From the NCBI RefSeq assembly GCF_002224265.1, contig NZ_CP012882.1, positions 992,001 to 1,056,000 of the forward strand: 64,000 nt of DNA, given 5' to 3'. Within the stretch, counting starts at the first letter, position 1. Every line of letters begins with the position of its first letter. The position numbers were made by a program, and so were the translations under genes. This document shows, piece after piece, positions 16,632 through 24,970 of the stretch. Source of the stretch: Vibrio vulnificus NBRC 15645 = ATCC 27562 (GTDB lineage Bacteria > Pseudomonadota > Gammaproteobacteria > Enterobacterales > Vibrionaceae). A model generated the notes under the pieces. It was not told the DNA's origin, did not search any database, and was given only the letters and a program-made list of their open reading frames with translations.

Positions 16632-17672
16632 ATGACACAAGGTCTCTTACATTTTTACGTTGGCACCTATACCGATGAACCCAGTATGAGTGACGGCGTG
16701 GCTCAACTGGAGCTGAATACTGAAACGGGTGAGCTGATCCCCTTTAACGAACTGGCGACGCTACGCAATCCGTCTTACCTCACGCAAACTTCCCAAGGCT
16801 TATATACCTTCAATGAAGTGGCGGTTGAAGAGAACCCGCAGTTGGTGCAGCTCGGTTGTGTCGACAGCAGTGCGATGGCAATAAACGGCAGTTACCCTTG
16901 TCATTTAGATATTGACCCGACGCAGACGTTTTGCGCCGTGGCAAATTATGGTTCAGGTAATACCTCTATATATACGCTCGATGTGTTGGGTGCTCCGTCA
17001 GAGTGCATTGCAGAGCTTTATGTGGAAGGTGATGGCCCAAATCGAGAGCGACAAACCTCACCACACGCGCACCAAGCGACCTTTTTGCGTCACAGCCCTT
17101 TTTTAGCTGTGGTGGATTTGGGTACCGATCAGGTCCATTTCTATCACATTGATGGTCAGCAGCAAGCGTTTACTTTGCATCAGTCACTCAAACTTCCTGC
17201 TGGTAGTGGCCCTCGTCACTTAGTGTTTAATCAGGCGGAAACTCGTGCCTATTTGCTGTGCGAATTGACCGAAACTTTGCTGACGCTTGAACGAGAAAAC
17301 GAATGTTGGACGGTGGTTTCAGAGCAACCTTTATTGCCGGGCGAAGAAAATGGCGCTGCGGCTTCTGCCATTCGATTGTCTTCCGATGAGCAATTTCTCT
17401 ATGCATCCTGCCGCCGACAAAATAAAATCACGGTTTTTGATGTCAGCCAAAGCGAACCAAAATGGTTAGAGGCCGTGGATTCTCTCGGGGACTTTCCGCG
17501 AGATTTTGTCTTATCACGCAATGGCAAATGGTTGCTGGTGGCAAATCAGCACAGCCACAATGTGGTCAGCTATCGTCGCGATCGCCAGACGGGCCGATTA
17601 ACCGCAACGGGATTCAGTTGCCAAATTGGTAGCCCGGTTTGCTTAGTTGAGCATCAAGAACCTTTTAAATAA
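16632..17672 (+). CDS. Seven-bladed beta-propeller lactonase (YbhE/Pgl-type)
   Basis: A 346-residue lactonase of the cytosolic 6-phosphogluconolactonase (YbhE) family, with no signal peptide. It shows the repeated propeller blades and the conserved HAHQ, GPRHLVFN and FPRDFVLS blocks. The family hydrolyses aldonolactones. C1-oxidising chitin monooxygenases make a 1,5-lactone first, so a lactonase next to a hexosaminidase fits an oxidised-chitin locus better than a pure D-amino acid locus. A carbohydrate lactone other than 6-phosphogluconolactone is therefore likely, but unproven. Confidence 0.82.
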   Translation: MTQGLLHFYVGTYTDEPSMSDGVAQLELNTETGELIPFNELATLRNPSYLTQTSQGLYTFNEVAVEENPQLVQLGCVDSSAMAINGSYPCHLDIDPTQTFCAVANYGSGNTSIYTLDVLGAPSECIAELYVEGDGPNRERQTSPHAHQATFLRHSPFLAVVDLGTDQVHFYHIDGQQQAFTLHQSLKLPAGSGPRHLVFNQAETRAYLLCELTETLLTLERENECWTVVSEQPLLPGEENGAAASAIRLSSDEQFLYASCRRQNKITVFDVSQSEPKWLEAVDSLGDFPRDFVLSRNGKWLLVANQHSHNVVSYRRDRQTGRLTATGFSCQIGSPVCLVEHQEPFK

Positions 17673-17698
17673 AATCAATCCGATAAAGAGAAAATACG

Positions 17699-18061
17699 AT
17701 GACAATTCACCGCATTAACCCATGTAAACGCTGGTCTGATATTACCGTCTTCAATGGCATTGCGCATTTTGTGGAAGTGGCTGACAGTGATACCAACGCG
17801 GACATGAAAGGCCAAGTGGAACAGATTTTTGCTCAAGCAGAAGCGCAATTGGCGAAAATTGGCAGTGATCGCTCGCGTATTCTTTCGGTGACCATTTACG
17901 TGACTGATTTTGCCAACTTTGATGCACTTAATGAAGTCTGGGACAACTGGTTCCCAGAAGGCTGTGCGCCAAGCCGTGCTTGTGTCAAAGCTGAGCTTGC
18001 TGACCCAGACTATTTGGTTGAAATGACCTTTGTCGCGGCCGCGGGTGAAGCGTTTCAATAG
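17699..18061 (+). CDS. RidA family protein (second copy, YoaB-like)
   Basis: A 120-residue RidA/YjgF protein, only distantly related to the first copy in this operon. The key arginine is conserved (R93, in APSRACVKAEL). It follows the lactonase gene after 26 bp and is the last gene of the operon. Two divergent RidA proteins in one operon suggest either two different enamine intermediates or a distinct role for this YoaB-like subtype. Confidence 0.83.
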   Translation: MTIHRINPCKRWSDITVFNGIAHFVEVADSDTNADMKGQVEQIFAQAEAQLAKIGSDRSRILSVTIYVTDFANFDALNEVWDNWFPEGCAPSRACVKAELADPDYLVEMTFVAAAGEAFQ

Positions 18062-18112
18062 TCGCTGAGCGCATACTCAACTAGGCAAAATCCACAAAGG
18101 TTTCGCCATGGG

Positions 18113-18139
18113 AAAAGGGACGGAATATCGTCCCTTTTT
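18113..18139 (+). terminator. Intrinsic terminator of the catabolic operon
   Basis: AAAAGGGACG (18113-18122) and CGTCCCTTTT (18129-18138) form a 10-bp stem ending in a T-run, 52 bp after the second RidA gene. It closes the plus-strand operon and could also serve the convergent GGDEF/EAL gene. Confidence 0.8.
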
Positions 18140-18181
18140 CATAGCCCTGTTGCGAGTTCGCCACAGGTTGATTAAGGCAAG

Positions 18182-20023
18182 CTAAGAGGCGCTTTTGATC
18201 TGTTTAGCGCTCAGTTTGTCGACGATTCGGCTTGGTTTCATTGGACGAGAATAGTAATAGCCTTGGATCTGCTCGCATCCCATATCGACCAATTTTTTCA
18301 ATGCCAGCTCTTCTTCAACCCCTTCAGCGACTAAATTCACCTTAAGTTGTAAGGCCAGTTGTGTGATAAGCCACACTACGCGTTCAGCGGTATCGTTACA
18401 AAGCATATTACGTATAAAGCTTGCATCGATTTTTATCGTGTCGATTGGGTAGCTGTGAATGTAATTCAAGCTTGAATAACCCGTGCCGAAATCGTCGAGT
18501 GCCACTTTAAAACCGCGATCTCTGAGTGCATCCAGCACCATGTGCTCTTTACCCGTTTGAGTCAGTAACACGGTTTCTGTCAGTTCAATCACGAAATCGC
18601 AGGGATCGAGATGATACTTTTGCATCATCTTATTGAGGTAATTAAGGTATCGCTCTTCATCATTCAGTTCATACGCAGAACAGTTGACGCCAAGTTTCAC
18701 TCGATAACCTAACGACGCTTCCAAGTAGTTTTTTGCTCGGCACGCGAGCTCGATGATCCGCTCTCCTAACTGAACAATGAGTCCTGATTGCTCGGCGGCA
18801 TCAATAAACTCAACGGGCGAAATTGAGCCATATTCGGCACTGTCCCAACGCGCCAATACTTCAAAATAATCCCAACGTGGTTTATGCACGTTGACGATCG
18901 GCTGAATCGCAACGTAAATCTCTGTTGCCTCATCGATAGGCTTCGCCAGTTGCTCGCGTATGGCTTCGATTAACTGTGTTTTTCGATGGTATAGCGCGCT
19001 TAAATGGGTGTCATAGCACCGAATACGATTGTTAGGGTGCTTTTTGCACTCTTTCATCGCAAGGCTGGCGTTGAGAAATAACTCATCGCTCGTAATAAGG
19101 CGCTGGCTTGCTTTGGCGATGCCGATGCTGATGTCAAATCGAACGTGATTGGCGTTGTCTTGATAGCCAAACGCAATCTTATTCAGAATGTGCTCACACA
19201 CCTCTTCTGGCGTTTCTGAATAAGTGATAAAGGCAAACTCGTCACCCGCCACTCGGTATGCCAAGGCAGGGGCGGGAAGTGCCGATTGAATGGCATGCGC
19301 AGTAAACTTGATGATTTGATCACCAATGTAGGTGCCGTGAATGTCGTTGATCAATTTGAAGTTATCGATATCGATGCAAACGAGGCTAAATGGGCGATCG
19401 GATTGCTGGGTGAGGGTTTCCAAAGTATCCGAAAGGCAACTGCGGTTAAGCAAACCGGTCAAATTGTCGTGCGAGACTTCGTAACTGAGTTGATTCACCA
19501 ACTGATCAGAGCGATCACTTAGCCACTTCTCTCGTAAGCCGTGAATAATGATATTGGCGTATATGCGGTGATATTTGAGTATCAGCTGAGGGTCGTGAGG
19601 TATAAAGCCAAAGGTAGAGACCAGAATACCCAAAATATCGCCATTATGGCCGCGCAGTGGAATACCGACAAACGCATGCACACCCGCTTCGGCAAATTCT
19701 AGCCCTTCTTCTTGTGAGAAATAGCTGTCAGGCACGTTGTCTTGAATCAGGTGACAGTGCTCGATCACCTTGAGAGCGATGCGTTCAAATGGCGTATTTT
19801 CTAAGCTATAACGCGCAGCGTTAACGTTGCTTCCCTCTTTGGCATAAGCCAAGGTATTGGCATGGTTGTGGTGTAGATCTATCTCTACGATACAAGTGCA
19901 GTACGAGCTTAAAGTGGAATGCAGCTTGAGCGTAACTTGATTAAGCAGCTCGCTACCGTCGAGAGATAGAGTATGAATAAGCTCATCTAAGTCGATACAA
20001 GCTTGAAGCGTTGAATCATTCAT
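18182..20023 (-). CDS. GAF-GGDEF-EAL c-di-GMP protein
   Basis: A cytosolic c-di-GMP enzyme of 613 residues: a GAF sensor domain (about residues 10-160), a GGDEF domain with signature AGDEF instead of GGDEF, then an EAL domain. The EAL motif reads EVLAR, keeping the metal-binding Glu. The other catalytic blocks are present: VNCSAYEL, ELTE, DDFGTGYSSL, IKIDASFI and AEGVEE. Phosphodiesterase activity is therefore likely; the AGDEF domain may be active or act as a GTP sensor. I chose the ATG at 20023 with a purine-rich RBS rather than the one 48 bp upstream, which has none. Confidence 0.83.
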   Translation of the reverse strand: MNDSTLQACIDLDELIHTLSLDGSELLNQVTLKLHSTLSSYCTCIVEIDLHHNHANTLAYAKEGSNVNAARYSLENTPFERIALKVIEHCHLIQDNVPDSYFSQEEGLEFAEAGVHAFVGIPLRGHNGDILGILVSTFGFIPHDPQLILKYHRIYANIIIHGLREKWLSDRSDQLVNQLSYEVSHDNLTGLLNRSCLSDTLETLTQQSDRPFSLVCIDIDNFKLINDIHGTYIGDQIIKFTAHAIQSALPAPALAYRVAGDEFAFITYSETPEEVCEHILNKIAFGYQDNANHVRFDISIGIAKASQRLITSDELFLNASLAMKECKKHPNNRIRCYDTHLSALYHRKTQLIEAIREQLAKPIDEATEIYVAIQPIVNVHKPRWDYFEVLARWDSAEYGSISPVEFIDAAEQSGLIVQLGERIIELACRAKNYLEASLGYRVKLGVNCSAYELNDEERYLNYLNKMMQKYHLDPCDFVIELTETVLLTQTGKEHMVLDALRDRGFKVALDDFGTGYSSLNYIHSYPIDTIKIDASFIRNMLCNDTAERVVWLITQLALQLKVNLVAEGVEEELALKKLVDMGCEQIQGYYYSRPMKPSRIVDKLSAKQIKSAS

Positions 20024-20214
20024 CTGACGTTTCTCTACCTGATTATTATAATAGTGACACTTTTGTTGCATAACGTTACGAAAACAACTCCGATATGCAT
20101 CACGTTAAATATCGTTCAGGTAGTAGAAGTTTGCAATGAAGAAAAGTCAGGTTTGCTAGGAAAGTGTTATCTCATAGCGAGTTACTGAGCAGAAAGAGTT
20201 AGCACTTTTTTGCT

Positions 20215-21102
20215 CTATACGGATTTTTCTTGCTGTAACCGCTCTTTAAGGTAATCCAAAAACAGTTTTGTTCTTGTGTGTTGATAGTCCAGTTTGGGGT
20301 AGTAAGCGTAAACGGTGGCTTCGTCTGCGTGCACGTTTGGCAGGACCGGAACCAAAGCGCCAGTGCGCAGCTCTTCTTTGATCATCACGTTATTACTGAA
20401 CAGAATGCCCATGCCTCGTTTTGCACCGTGGAAAAGCGCTTCTGGATTGGTTGTCGAGAAGTTGCCACGCAAAGTCATGCGTTTACCATTGTTGAGTTTC
20501 AGCTCTCGACTTGGTTTTTCTCCCCAGATCAGGATATTGTGATTGACCAACTGCTCTGCATTCTCCGGCATACCGTATTTTTCAATATAGCTGGGGGCCG
20601 CAAAAAACGTCGCTTTATGTTCAAACAGTGCAGTTGCTTTATAGCTTAGTGAGTTCAGCTGTTCTAACTCGCGACTGATAAAAAGGTCTAGGCTCAGCTC
20701 AGGCAGTTGCCCTGGCAATGTGGTAAAGAGCTGGATTTTAATATCTGGGTATTTTTCTAGAAAATCATCCAGATAGTGAACTAAGAACTTGGAACCGACG
20801 GCAAGGGTCGCGCCAATTTTCAGTAATCCGGCTGGGCTTTGGTTGACGGAGCGCGTCTCATCTAAAACCGATTGCCAGCCATCGAGTTGCAACTTTGCAC
20901 GCTGATAAAATAGAGCGCCCGCTTCGGTTTGGCTGATGGAGCGTGTGGTGCGCTTGAGTAACTGAACACCAATCTTCTCCTCTAACCACTGTATCCGCTT
21001 GCTGATGGCGGAACTGGTGGTGTTCATTTTACGCGCAGCCGCATTAAAACTGCCTTCTTCCACCACTCTGATGTAGCTGTTTACGCTTTGAAACCAATCC
21101 AT
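20215..21102 (-). CDS. LysR family transcriptional regulator
   Basis: A 295-residue LysR-type regulator with an N-terminal winged helix-turn-helix (GSFNAAARKMNTTSSAISKRIQWLE, shown here as two parts around residues 17-41) and a periplasmic-binding-protein-like effector domain from about residue 90. It is divergent from a Bcr/CflA efflux gene and a 26-bp inverted repeat lies between, so it probably controls that pump and itself. AAAGGAAAG precedes the start. Confidence 0.87.
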   Translation of the reverse strand: MDWFQSVNSYIRVVEEGSFNAAARKMNTTSSAISKRIQWLEEKIGVQLLKRTTRSISQTEAGALFYQRAKLQLDGWQSVLDETRSVNQSPAGLLKIGATLAVGSKFLVHYLDDFLEKYPDIKIQLFTTLPGQLPELSLDLFISRELEQLNSLSYKATALFEHKATFFAAPSYIEKYGMPENAEQLVNHNILIWGEKPSRELKLNNGKRMTLRGNFSTTNPEALFHGAKRGMGILFSNNVMIKEELRTGALVPVLPNVHADEATVYAYYPKLDYQHTRTKLFLDYLKERLQQEKSV

Positions 21103-21121
21103 ATTCTTTCCTTTAGGGAAC

Positions 21122-21147
21122 TAATCTCTTTCCGATTGGGGAGATTA
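21122..21147. promoter_or_regulatory. LysR binding site candidate
   Basis: TAATCTC (21122-21128) and GAGATTA (21141-21147) are perfect 7-bp inverted arms 12 bp apart, 20 bp upstream of the LysR start codon and about 60 bp upstream of the efflux gene. This is the usual form of a LysR recognition site in a divergent promoter. Confidence 0.6.
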
Positions 21148-21209
21148 TCATCAATCAAAGGCCAATATAAACTGTAAATAATTTGGTGTAAGAGAGGAGA
21201 GGGGAAGGA

Positions 21210-22403
21210 ATGCTGAAGTCGTTACAAAAAATGCCATTGCTTTTAGCGATGATGATCATCGCGACAGGGCAAGTGGGTGTGGCCATTTATTTACCCTCTC
21301 TTCCTCTTATTAACCACGACCTCGGATTGACGCAAGCTGACGTACAAAACGTCGTGACTTTCTTTCTTGTTGGCTTTGGTGCATCGCAACTCTTTTATGG
21401 CCCTTTGTCTGATGCGATTGGCCGACGTCCAGTTTTCATTCTCGGCCAAGGGATTTACTTGGTCGGCACTGTCATTTGCATCGCATTTTCGTCCAATATT
21501 GAAGCACTAGAGTTAGGTCGATTGTTGCAAGGATTAGGGGCAGGCAGTGCATCGGTGTTGGGGCGTTCTGTATTGCGAGACAGCTACGAAGGGGCACAAT
21601 TGACCAAAGCGCTCTCTTATATTTCGATTACCGCATCGGTCATGCCGATCATTGCGCCCGTTTTTGGCGGCTGGATTGCCTTTCATGTCGGCTGGCAAGC
21701 GGTGTTCGTTTTTGTGTTGTGTTACTTACTGGCGATATTTACGTTGGGCTATTTTGTACTGCCAGAAACCTTGCCTTACGCCAAAAGACGTTTTCGCCCT
21801 TTAACTGTCTTGGCGACTTACCGCACTTTGGCCACGAATCCACAAGTGATCGGCAGTGCCAGTTTTAACTGGATGAGCTACCTTGTTAGCCTTGTTTCTC
21901 TATCAGTATTCCCTTTCATGATGCAAGGCGAGCTTGGATTTTCTGCCGCAGATTATGGCAGCATGATGATCATTCCATCTGCCGGTCTTTTGCTTGGTAG
22001 TGTGACAGTCAATGTCTTGTTGCGTTATTTCGAGGTGAAAAGGCTGCTTGCCGCCAGTTTTGTTCTTGTAGCGCTGTCAGGTTGTGGGCTAATTTGGGCG
22101 CCTTTTAGTAGCGTCAGCTTGATCGCTGCCTTTACCGTGATGAGTTTTGCTCAAGGGATGTCATTTCCTCTGTCGATCAGTTTGCTTCTTGGCCCTCACA
22201 AGCAAAATGCAGGTTCTGTTTCTGCGTTGTCTGGCTCAGTGCAGATGGTGATGGCAGCTCTGCTTGGTGGATTTTTGGTTGAACACTGCGTTCGGACTCA
22301 AGCGCAATTAGGATTGTTTTATATTCTTGTTGCGATGGGGTGTTTTGCCGTGTTGTTGCTCAAGGGCAAAGTCATGACGACGCCGGAGGTACAGAAAGTC
22401 TAA
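21210..22403 (+). CDS. MFS efflux transporter, Bcr/CflA family
   Basis: A 397-residue major facilitator with 12 predicted helices and the drug:H+ antiporter (12-TM) motifs: GPLSDAIGRRP between helices 2 and 3 and the LGAGSASVLGRSVLRD stretch in helix 4-5. Bcr/CflA members expel bicyclomycin, chloramphenicol, sulfonamides or dipeptides. It has a strong RBS (GGAGAGGGGAAGG) and is divergent from its probable LysR regulator. Confidence 0.87.
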   Translation: MLKSLQKMPLLLAMMIIATGQVGVAIYLPSLPLINHDLGLTQADVQNVVTFFLVGFGASQLFYGPLSDAIGRRPVFILGQGIYLVGTVICIAFSSNIEALELGRLLQGLGAGSASVLGRSVLRDSYEGAQLTKALSYISITASVMPIIAPVFGGWIAFHVGWQAVFVFVLCYLLAIFTLGYFVLPETLPYAKRRFRPLTVLATYRTLATNPQVIGSASFNWMSYLVSLVSLSVFPFMMQGELGFSAADYGSMMIIPSAGLLLGSVTVNVLLRYFEVKRLLAASFVLVALSGCGLIWAPFSSVSLIAAFTVMSFAQGMSFPLSISLLLGPHKQNAGSVSALSGSVQMVMAALLGGFLVEHCVRTQAQLGLFYILVAMGCFAVLLLKGKVMTTPEVQKV

Positions 22404-22461
22404 CTTGATTATCTCACCCCCCGTCACTACAATGCCGCGCAGCAGTTAATGAGGGTTACCC

Positions 22462-22812
22462 ATGCAACAGAATGAGTTTGAACAGTTAGTTAAGCAGGTT
22501 TGCCAGCAAGAGAACTTACCTAAAGCACTAGAGCTTCTAAAAGCGTGTGACGATGAGGAAGTTGCAGAAGCGGCAGCATCGCTTTCAGGGCAATTTGCTT
22601 TGGCAGAAGTGGATGGTGAAAAACGAATTTATCACGTGACGTTACAAGAAAACGAAGCGGGTGAAGAGACGGAATACGTTGAGCATGTCATGAACGAAGG
22701 TGAGCACTTGGTGAAGTTTGCCGCTTGGTTTTTTGATGTCATGTTCGAGATCAAGGCCAAAGAGACCTATCAAGCTGCCGGTAAAACCTATCAGCAACCG
22801 AAGCGTAGCTAA
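22462..22812 (+). CDS. Acidic hypothetical protein
   Basis: A 116-residue, strongly acidic soluble protein with no signal peptide or membrane segment. The N-terminal half looks helical and glutamate-rich; the C-terminal half has aromatic residues (AAWFFDVMFEIKAKE). I do not recognise a family. It lies 58 bp after the efflux gene and is followed at once by a strong terminator, so it may be co-transcribed with the pump or expressed alone. Confidence 0.7.
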   Translation: MQQNEFEQLVKQVCQQENLPKALELLKACDDEEVAEAAASLSGQFALAEVDGEKRIYHVTLQENEAGEETEYVEHVMNEGEHLVKFAAWFFDVMFEIKAKETYQAAGKTYQQPKRS

Positions 22813-22834
22813 CGCTGGCGGAATCGCTTTTTAG

Positions 22835-22873
22835 AACGAAAAAAACGGCAAGATTACTGCCGTTTTTTTCGTT
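22835..22873 (+). terminator. Strong intrinsic terminator
   Basis: A perfect 16-bp inverted repeat (22835-22850 with 22858-22873) with a 7-nt loop and a T7 run inside the descending arm. It closes the efflux/hypothetical gene unit. Confidence 0.88.
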
Positions 22874-23003
22874 TTCGCGATAAATGTTTTTTATCTTTTC
22901 ATGAAATAAAATTACCAAATAAATGTGATCTTCGTCTTGTTATCTGATGGTTTTGTAGTAATATTACGAACGTAAACAGAAGAGAAAACATTGGAGAATC
23001 AAG

Positions 23004-23138
23004 ATGGGTTATGAATTAGGCGGTGCTTACATCGGTCAAATGATGGCAAAAGACGCAATGCACAAAGCAATGTATGGCAAGACAACGAAGAAGAAAGCGT
23101 CATTTATCAGCCGCATGCTAAAGAAAATGGCAAAATAA
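23004..23138 (+). CDS. Small basic protein, 44 residues
   Basis: An ORF of 44 codons beginning MGYELGGAYIGQMM and ending in a Lys/Met-rich basic tail (about residues 28-44). It has GGAG 7 nt before the ATG and a terminator directly after, so it forms a complete small transcription unit with AT-rich promoter DNA upstream. The N-terminus (GGAYIGQMMAKDAM) is amphipathic and the C-terminus is cationic, consistent with membrane-surface or nucleic-acid contact. The function is unknown. Confidence 0.65.
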   Translation: MGYELGGAYIGQMMAKDAMHKAMYGKTTKKKASFISRMLKKMAK

Positions 23139-23175
23139 CAGCAAGCTTAAAGCGTTATTTTGTAATAAAGTTTCA

Positions 23176-23202
23176 AAAAAACCTGGCATCGCCAGGTTTT
23201 TT
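23176..23202. terminator. Bidirectional terminator
   Basis: AAAAAACCTGGC (23176-23187) and GCCAGGTTTTTT (23191-23202) form a 12-bp stem with a 3-nt loop. T-runs on both strands let it serve the small protein gene and the convergent glutaredoxin gene. Confidence 0.87.
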
Positions 23203-23230
23203 ATTATCTGCTTATCTATGGTCAACGTAA

Positions 23231-23836
23231 TCAGTTTGCCATCTCTACGACATTATTCGGAACGACATCAAGCCCACGCTCTTTAAGATAGACTTCCAGC
23301 TTGTCGCAACCTCCAATGTACGATCCATCTAGCCAAATTTGTGGTACGGTGACGGGTGTTTTTTCACCAATGATGGCTTTGACTTCTGGAATCATACGAT
23401 ACAGCGCGGCGCTCTCTTTGACGACGTCGTGATATTGGTAGTGAATGCCCGCCGCATCCAACAGCTGCTTGGCTTTTACACAGTAAGGGCAGGTCGCTTT
23501 ACCAAAAACAATATTCCCCTTGAGGGTGTCGCGCTTTGTCCACTCTTTGATCACTGATTGAATGAGCACGCCACGGTTAAGGGCTTCACCTTGGCTAACC
23601 ACTTTACCTTCAACCACCAAAATAGGCGCATGCCAAGCGCCGAGCTTTAACGGCTCCCACCAGTGAGATAGCCAATCTTTGATTTCCAACTCAACAGGAA
23701 TACCGTTGAGCTCATTGGCAAACGTATCGGTTAAGATATCTTTTGTTAACGTACACTCACCGCATGGGATGTTGACTTTAAATGGTCCCCAACTTCCTGC
23801 CCAACGGTACAGGGTGATTTTAATCGCTTCACTCAT
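23231..23836 (-). CDS. Two-domain glutaredoxin-like protein
   Basis: A 201-residue cytosolic protein. The C-terminal domain (about 107-190) is a glutaredoxin with active site CPYC (C116, C119) and the glutathione-site pieces TVPQIW and GGCDKL. The N-terminal domain (about 1-100) is thioredoxin-fold-like and carries its own CGEC (C25, C28) followed later by HAPILVVEGKVV, which resembles a cis-Pro segment. The protein thus may hold two dithiol centres, allowing internal electron relay. GAGGAA precedes the start. The partner is unknown. Confidence 0.8.
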   Translation of the reverse strand: MSEAIKITLYRWAGSWGPFKVNIPCGECTLTKDILTDTFANELNGIPVELEIKDWLSHWWEPLKLGAWHAPILVVEGKVVSQGEALNRGVLIQSVIKEWTKRDTLKGNIVFGKATCPYCVKAKQLLDAAGIHYQYHDVVKESAALYRMIPEVKAIIGEKTPVTVPQIWLDGSYIGGCDKLEVYLKERGLDVVPNNVVEMAN

Positions 23837-23900
23837 TAAATATTCCTCAAAATCGCTCTATTAGTGTAGTAGAACGCCCTGGCGATGTTTTCCTTTCACG

Positions 23901-24779
23901 CTATTTTGTTTTTTTGGTTTCCCAATGGGTAATAAAGGCGACAGAAGCAATAATGATGAAGGCACCAAGCCAAAGTCTGCCCGGTGGCACCCAACCAAAG
24001 ACAAGCCAACCTGCAAGTACGTTCAATGGCAGTTTTGCATGATCAAAAGGCTGAACAAAGGAGGCATCGGCATTGGCATAAGCTTTGACGATGGCCCATT
24101 GCGCCAGTGCAGTCATGCAGCCAGCGGCAAAAAGGATCAGCCAAATGGTCGTACTGCTCGGCATTGTGAAATCGGGAATCGCCAGCATGATGTTGAATGG
24201 CGTAATCAACAGCAGTAGATAAACCACCATGGTGGAAGGCGGATCGTTGACCGAGAGCTTTTTAACCATCAGTGAATAACATGCCCAAAAGAAGGCTGCG
24301 CCGACAGGCAGTAAGGTCGCGAGATGAAAATCATCCGCCCAAGGCTCGAGAATGATCATCGCGCCAATAAAACCGAACAGCGTCGCGCCCCAGCGTGCCA
24401 CACCCACCTTCTCTTTCAGAAGCAGCCCAGAGCCGATCGTTGCAAAGAGTGGAGAAGTCATTAATAGTGCGATGCCTTGCCAAATCGGCACCGGATAAGC
24501 GAGTGCCCAAAGCCAAAGCTGAATACCGATAACCGACAAAAATACTCGCAGTGCATGCCAGCCAAAATGAGAGGTGCGCAGCGATTGGCGAATGCCCAGC
24601 GTTTTTAAGTACGGCAAAATCACAATTAAAGCGATGCCATATTGAATCAGCGCAACAGTGGTTGACGGAATGGCAAATTGAATACTGGCAACTTGCGCTA
24701 GGCTGTTGACGATAGCGAAAGCTAAACCGGCGGTCAGCATCCACGACGCGCCAAGGATTGGGTGGTGTTGAGATTGCAT
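23901..24779 (-). CDS. EamA/DMT family transporter
   Basis: A 292-residue inner-membrane protein with ten predicted helices made of two EamA repeats (about 8-140 and 150-285). DMT carriers of this type move amino acids, nucleosides or other metabolites, often outward. The substrate is not predictable. The RBS is weak. The stop lies 64 bp before the glutaredoxin start on the same strand, so co-transcription is possible. Confidence 0.82.
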   Translation of the reverse strand: MQSQHHPILGASWMLTAGLAFAIVNSLAQVASIQFAIPSTTVALIQYGIALIVILPYLKTLGIRQSLRTSHFGWHALRVFLSVIGIQLWLWALAYPVPIWQGIALLMTSPLFATIGSGLLLKEKVGVARWGATLFGFIGAMIILEPWADDFHLATLLPVGAAFFWACYSLMVKKLSVNDPPSTMVVYLLLLITPFNIMLAIPDFTMPSSTTIWLILFAAGCMTALAQWAIVKAYANADASFVQPFDHAKLPLNVLAGWLVFGWVPPGRLWLGAFIIIASVAFITHWETKKTK

Positions 24780-24859
24780 AGATAATCGAATTCACAAAAA
24801 AGTCCGAGAATCATACGTTTTCTGCATGGCGAAGCCAAATGTTTTGCGGCGTACGGGGT

Positions 24860-24885
24860 AAAAAGAAGCCCCTGAGTTCAGGGGC
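24860..24885 (-). terminator. Terminator of the candidate sRNA
   Basis: GCCCCTGA (24868-24875) pairs with TCAGGGGC (24878-24885); on the minus strand the stem is followed by TTCTTTTT. It would also end readthrough from the GGDEF/EAL gene upstream. Confidence 0.8.
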
Positions 24886-24960
24886 GCAAATGCGGATTAA
24901 AGGACGTACCTCGGTGAGGAGGATAAGAACGAGAAGCACAAACGCTGCCATGCATTTGTA
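24860..24960 (-). ncRNA. Candidate sigma-54-dependent small regulatory RNA
   Basis: About 100 nt between a sigma-54 promoter and an intrinsic terminator, with no convincing coding content. Predicted structure from the 5' end: an 8-bp hairpin (24959-24952 with 24945-24938, one G-U pair), then a CU-rich segment that reads UUAUCCUCCUC and is complementary to Shine-Dalgarno sequences, a small CCUC/GAGG hairpin, then the terminator stem with a U-run. This is the usual build of an Hfq-dependent sRNA that blocks ribosome binding. It does not match Qrr or GlmY/GlmZ as I remember them. The transcript start is estimated from promoter spacing. Confidence 0.65.
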
Positions 24961-24970
24961 CTTCTATCAT

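Noticed and set aside
24860..24960. Identification of the sRNA as Qrr or GlmY/GlmZ.
   Set aside because: The characteristic conserved core sequences of those RNAs, as I remember them, are absent; only the promoter class is shared.
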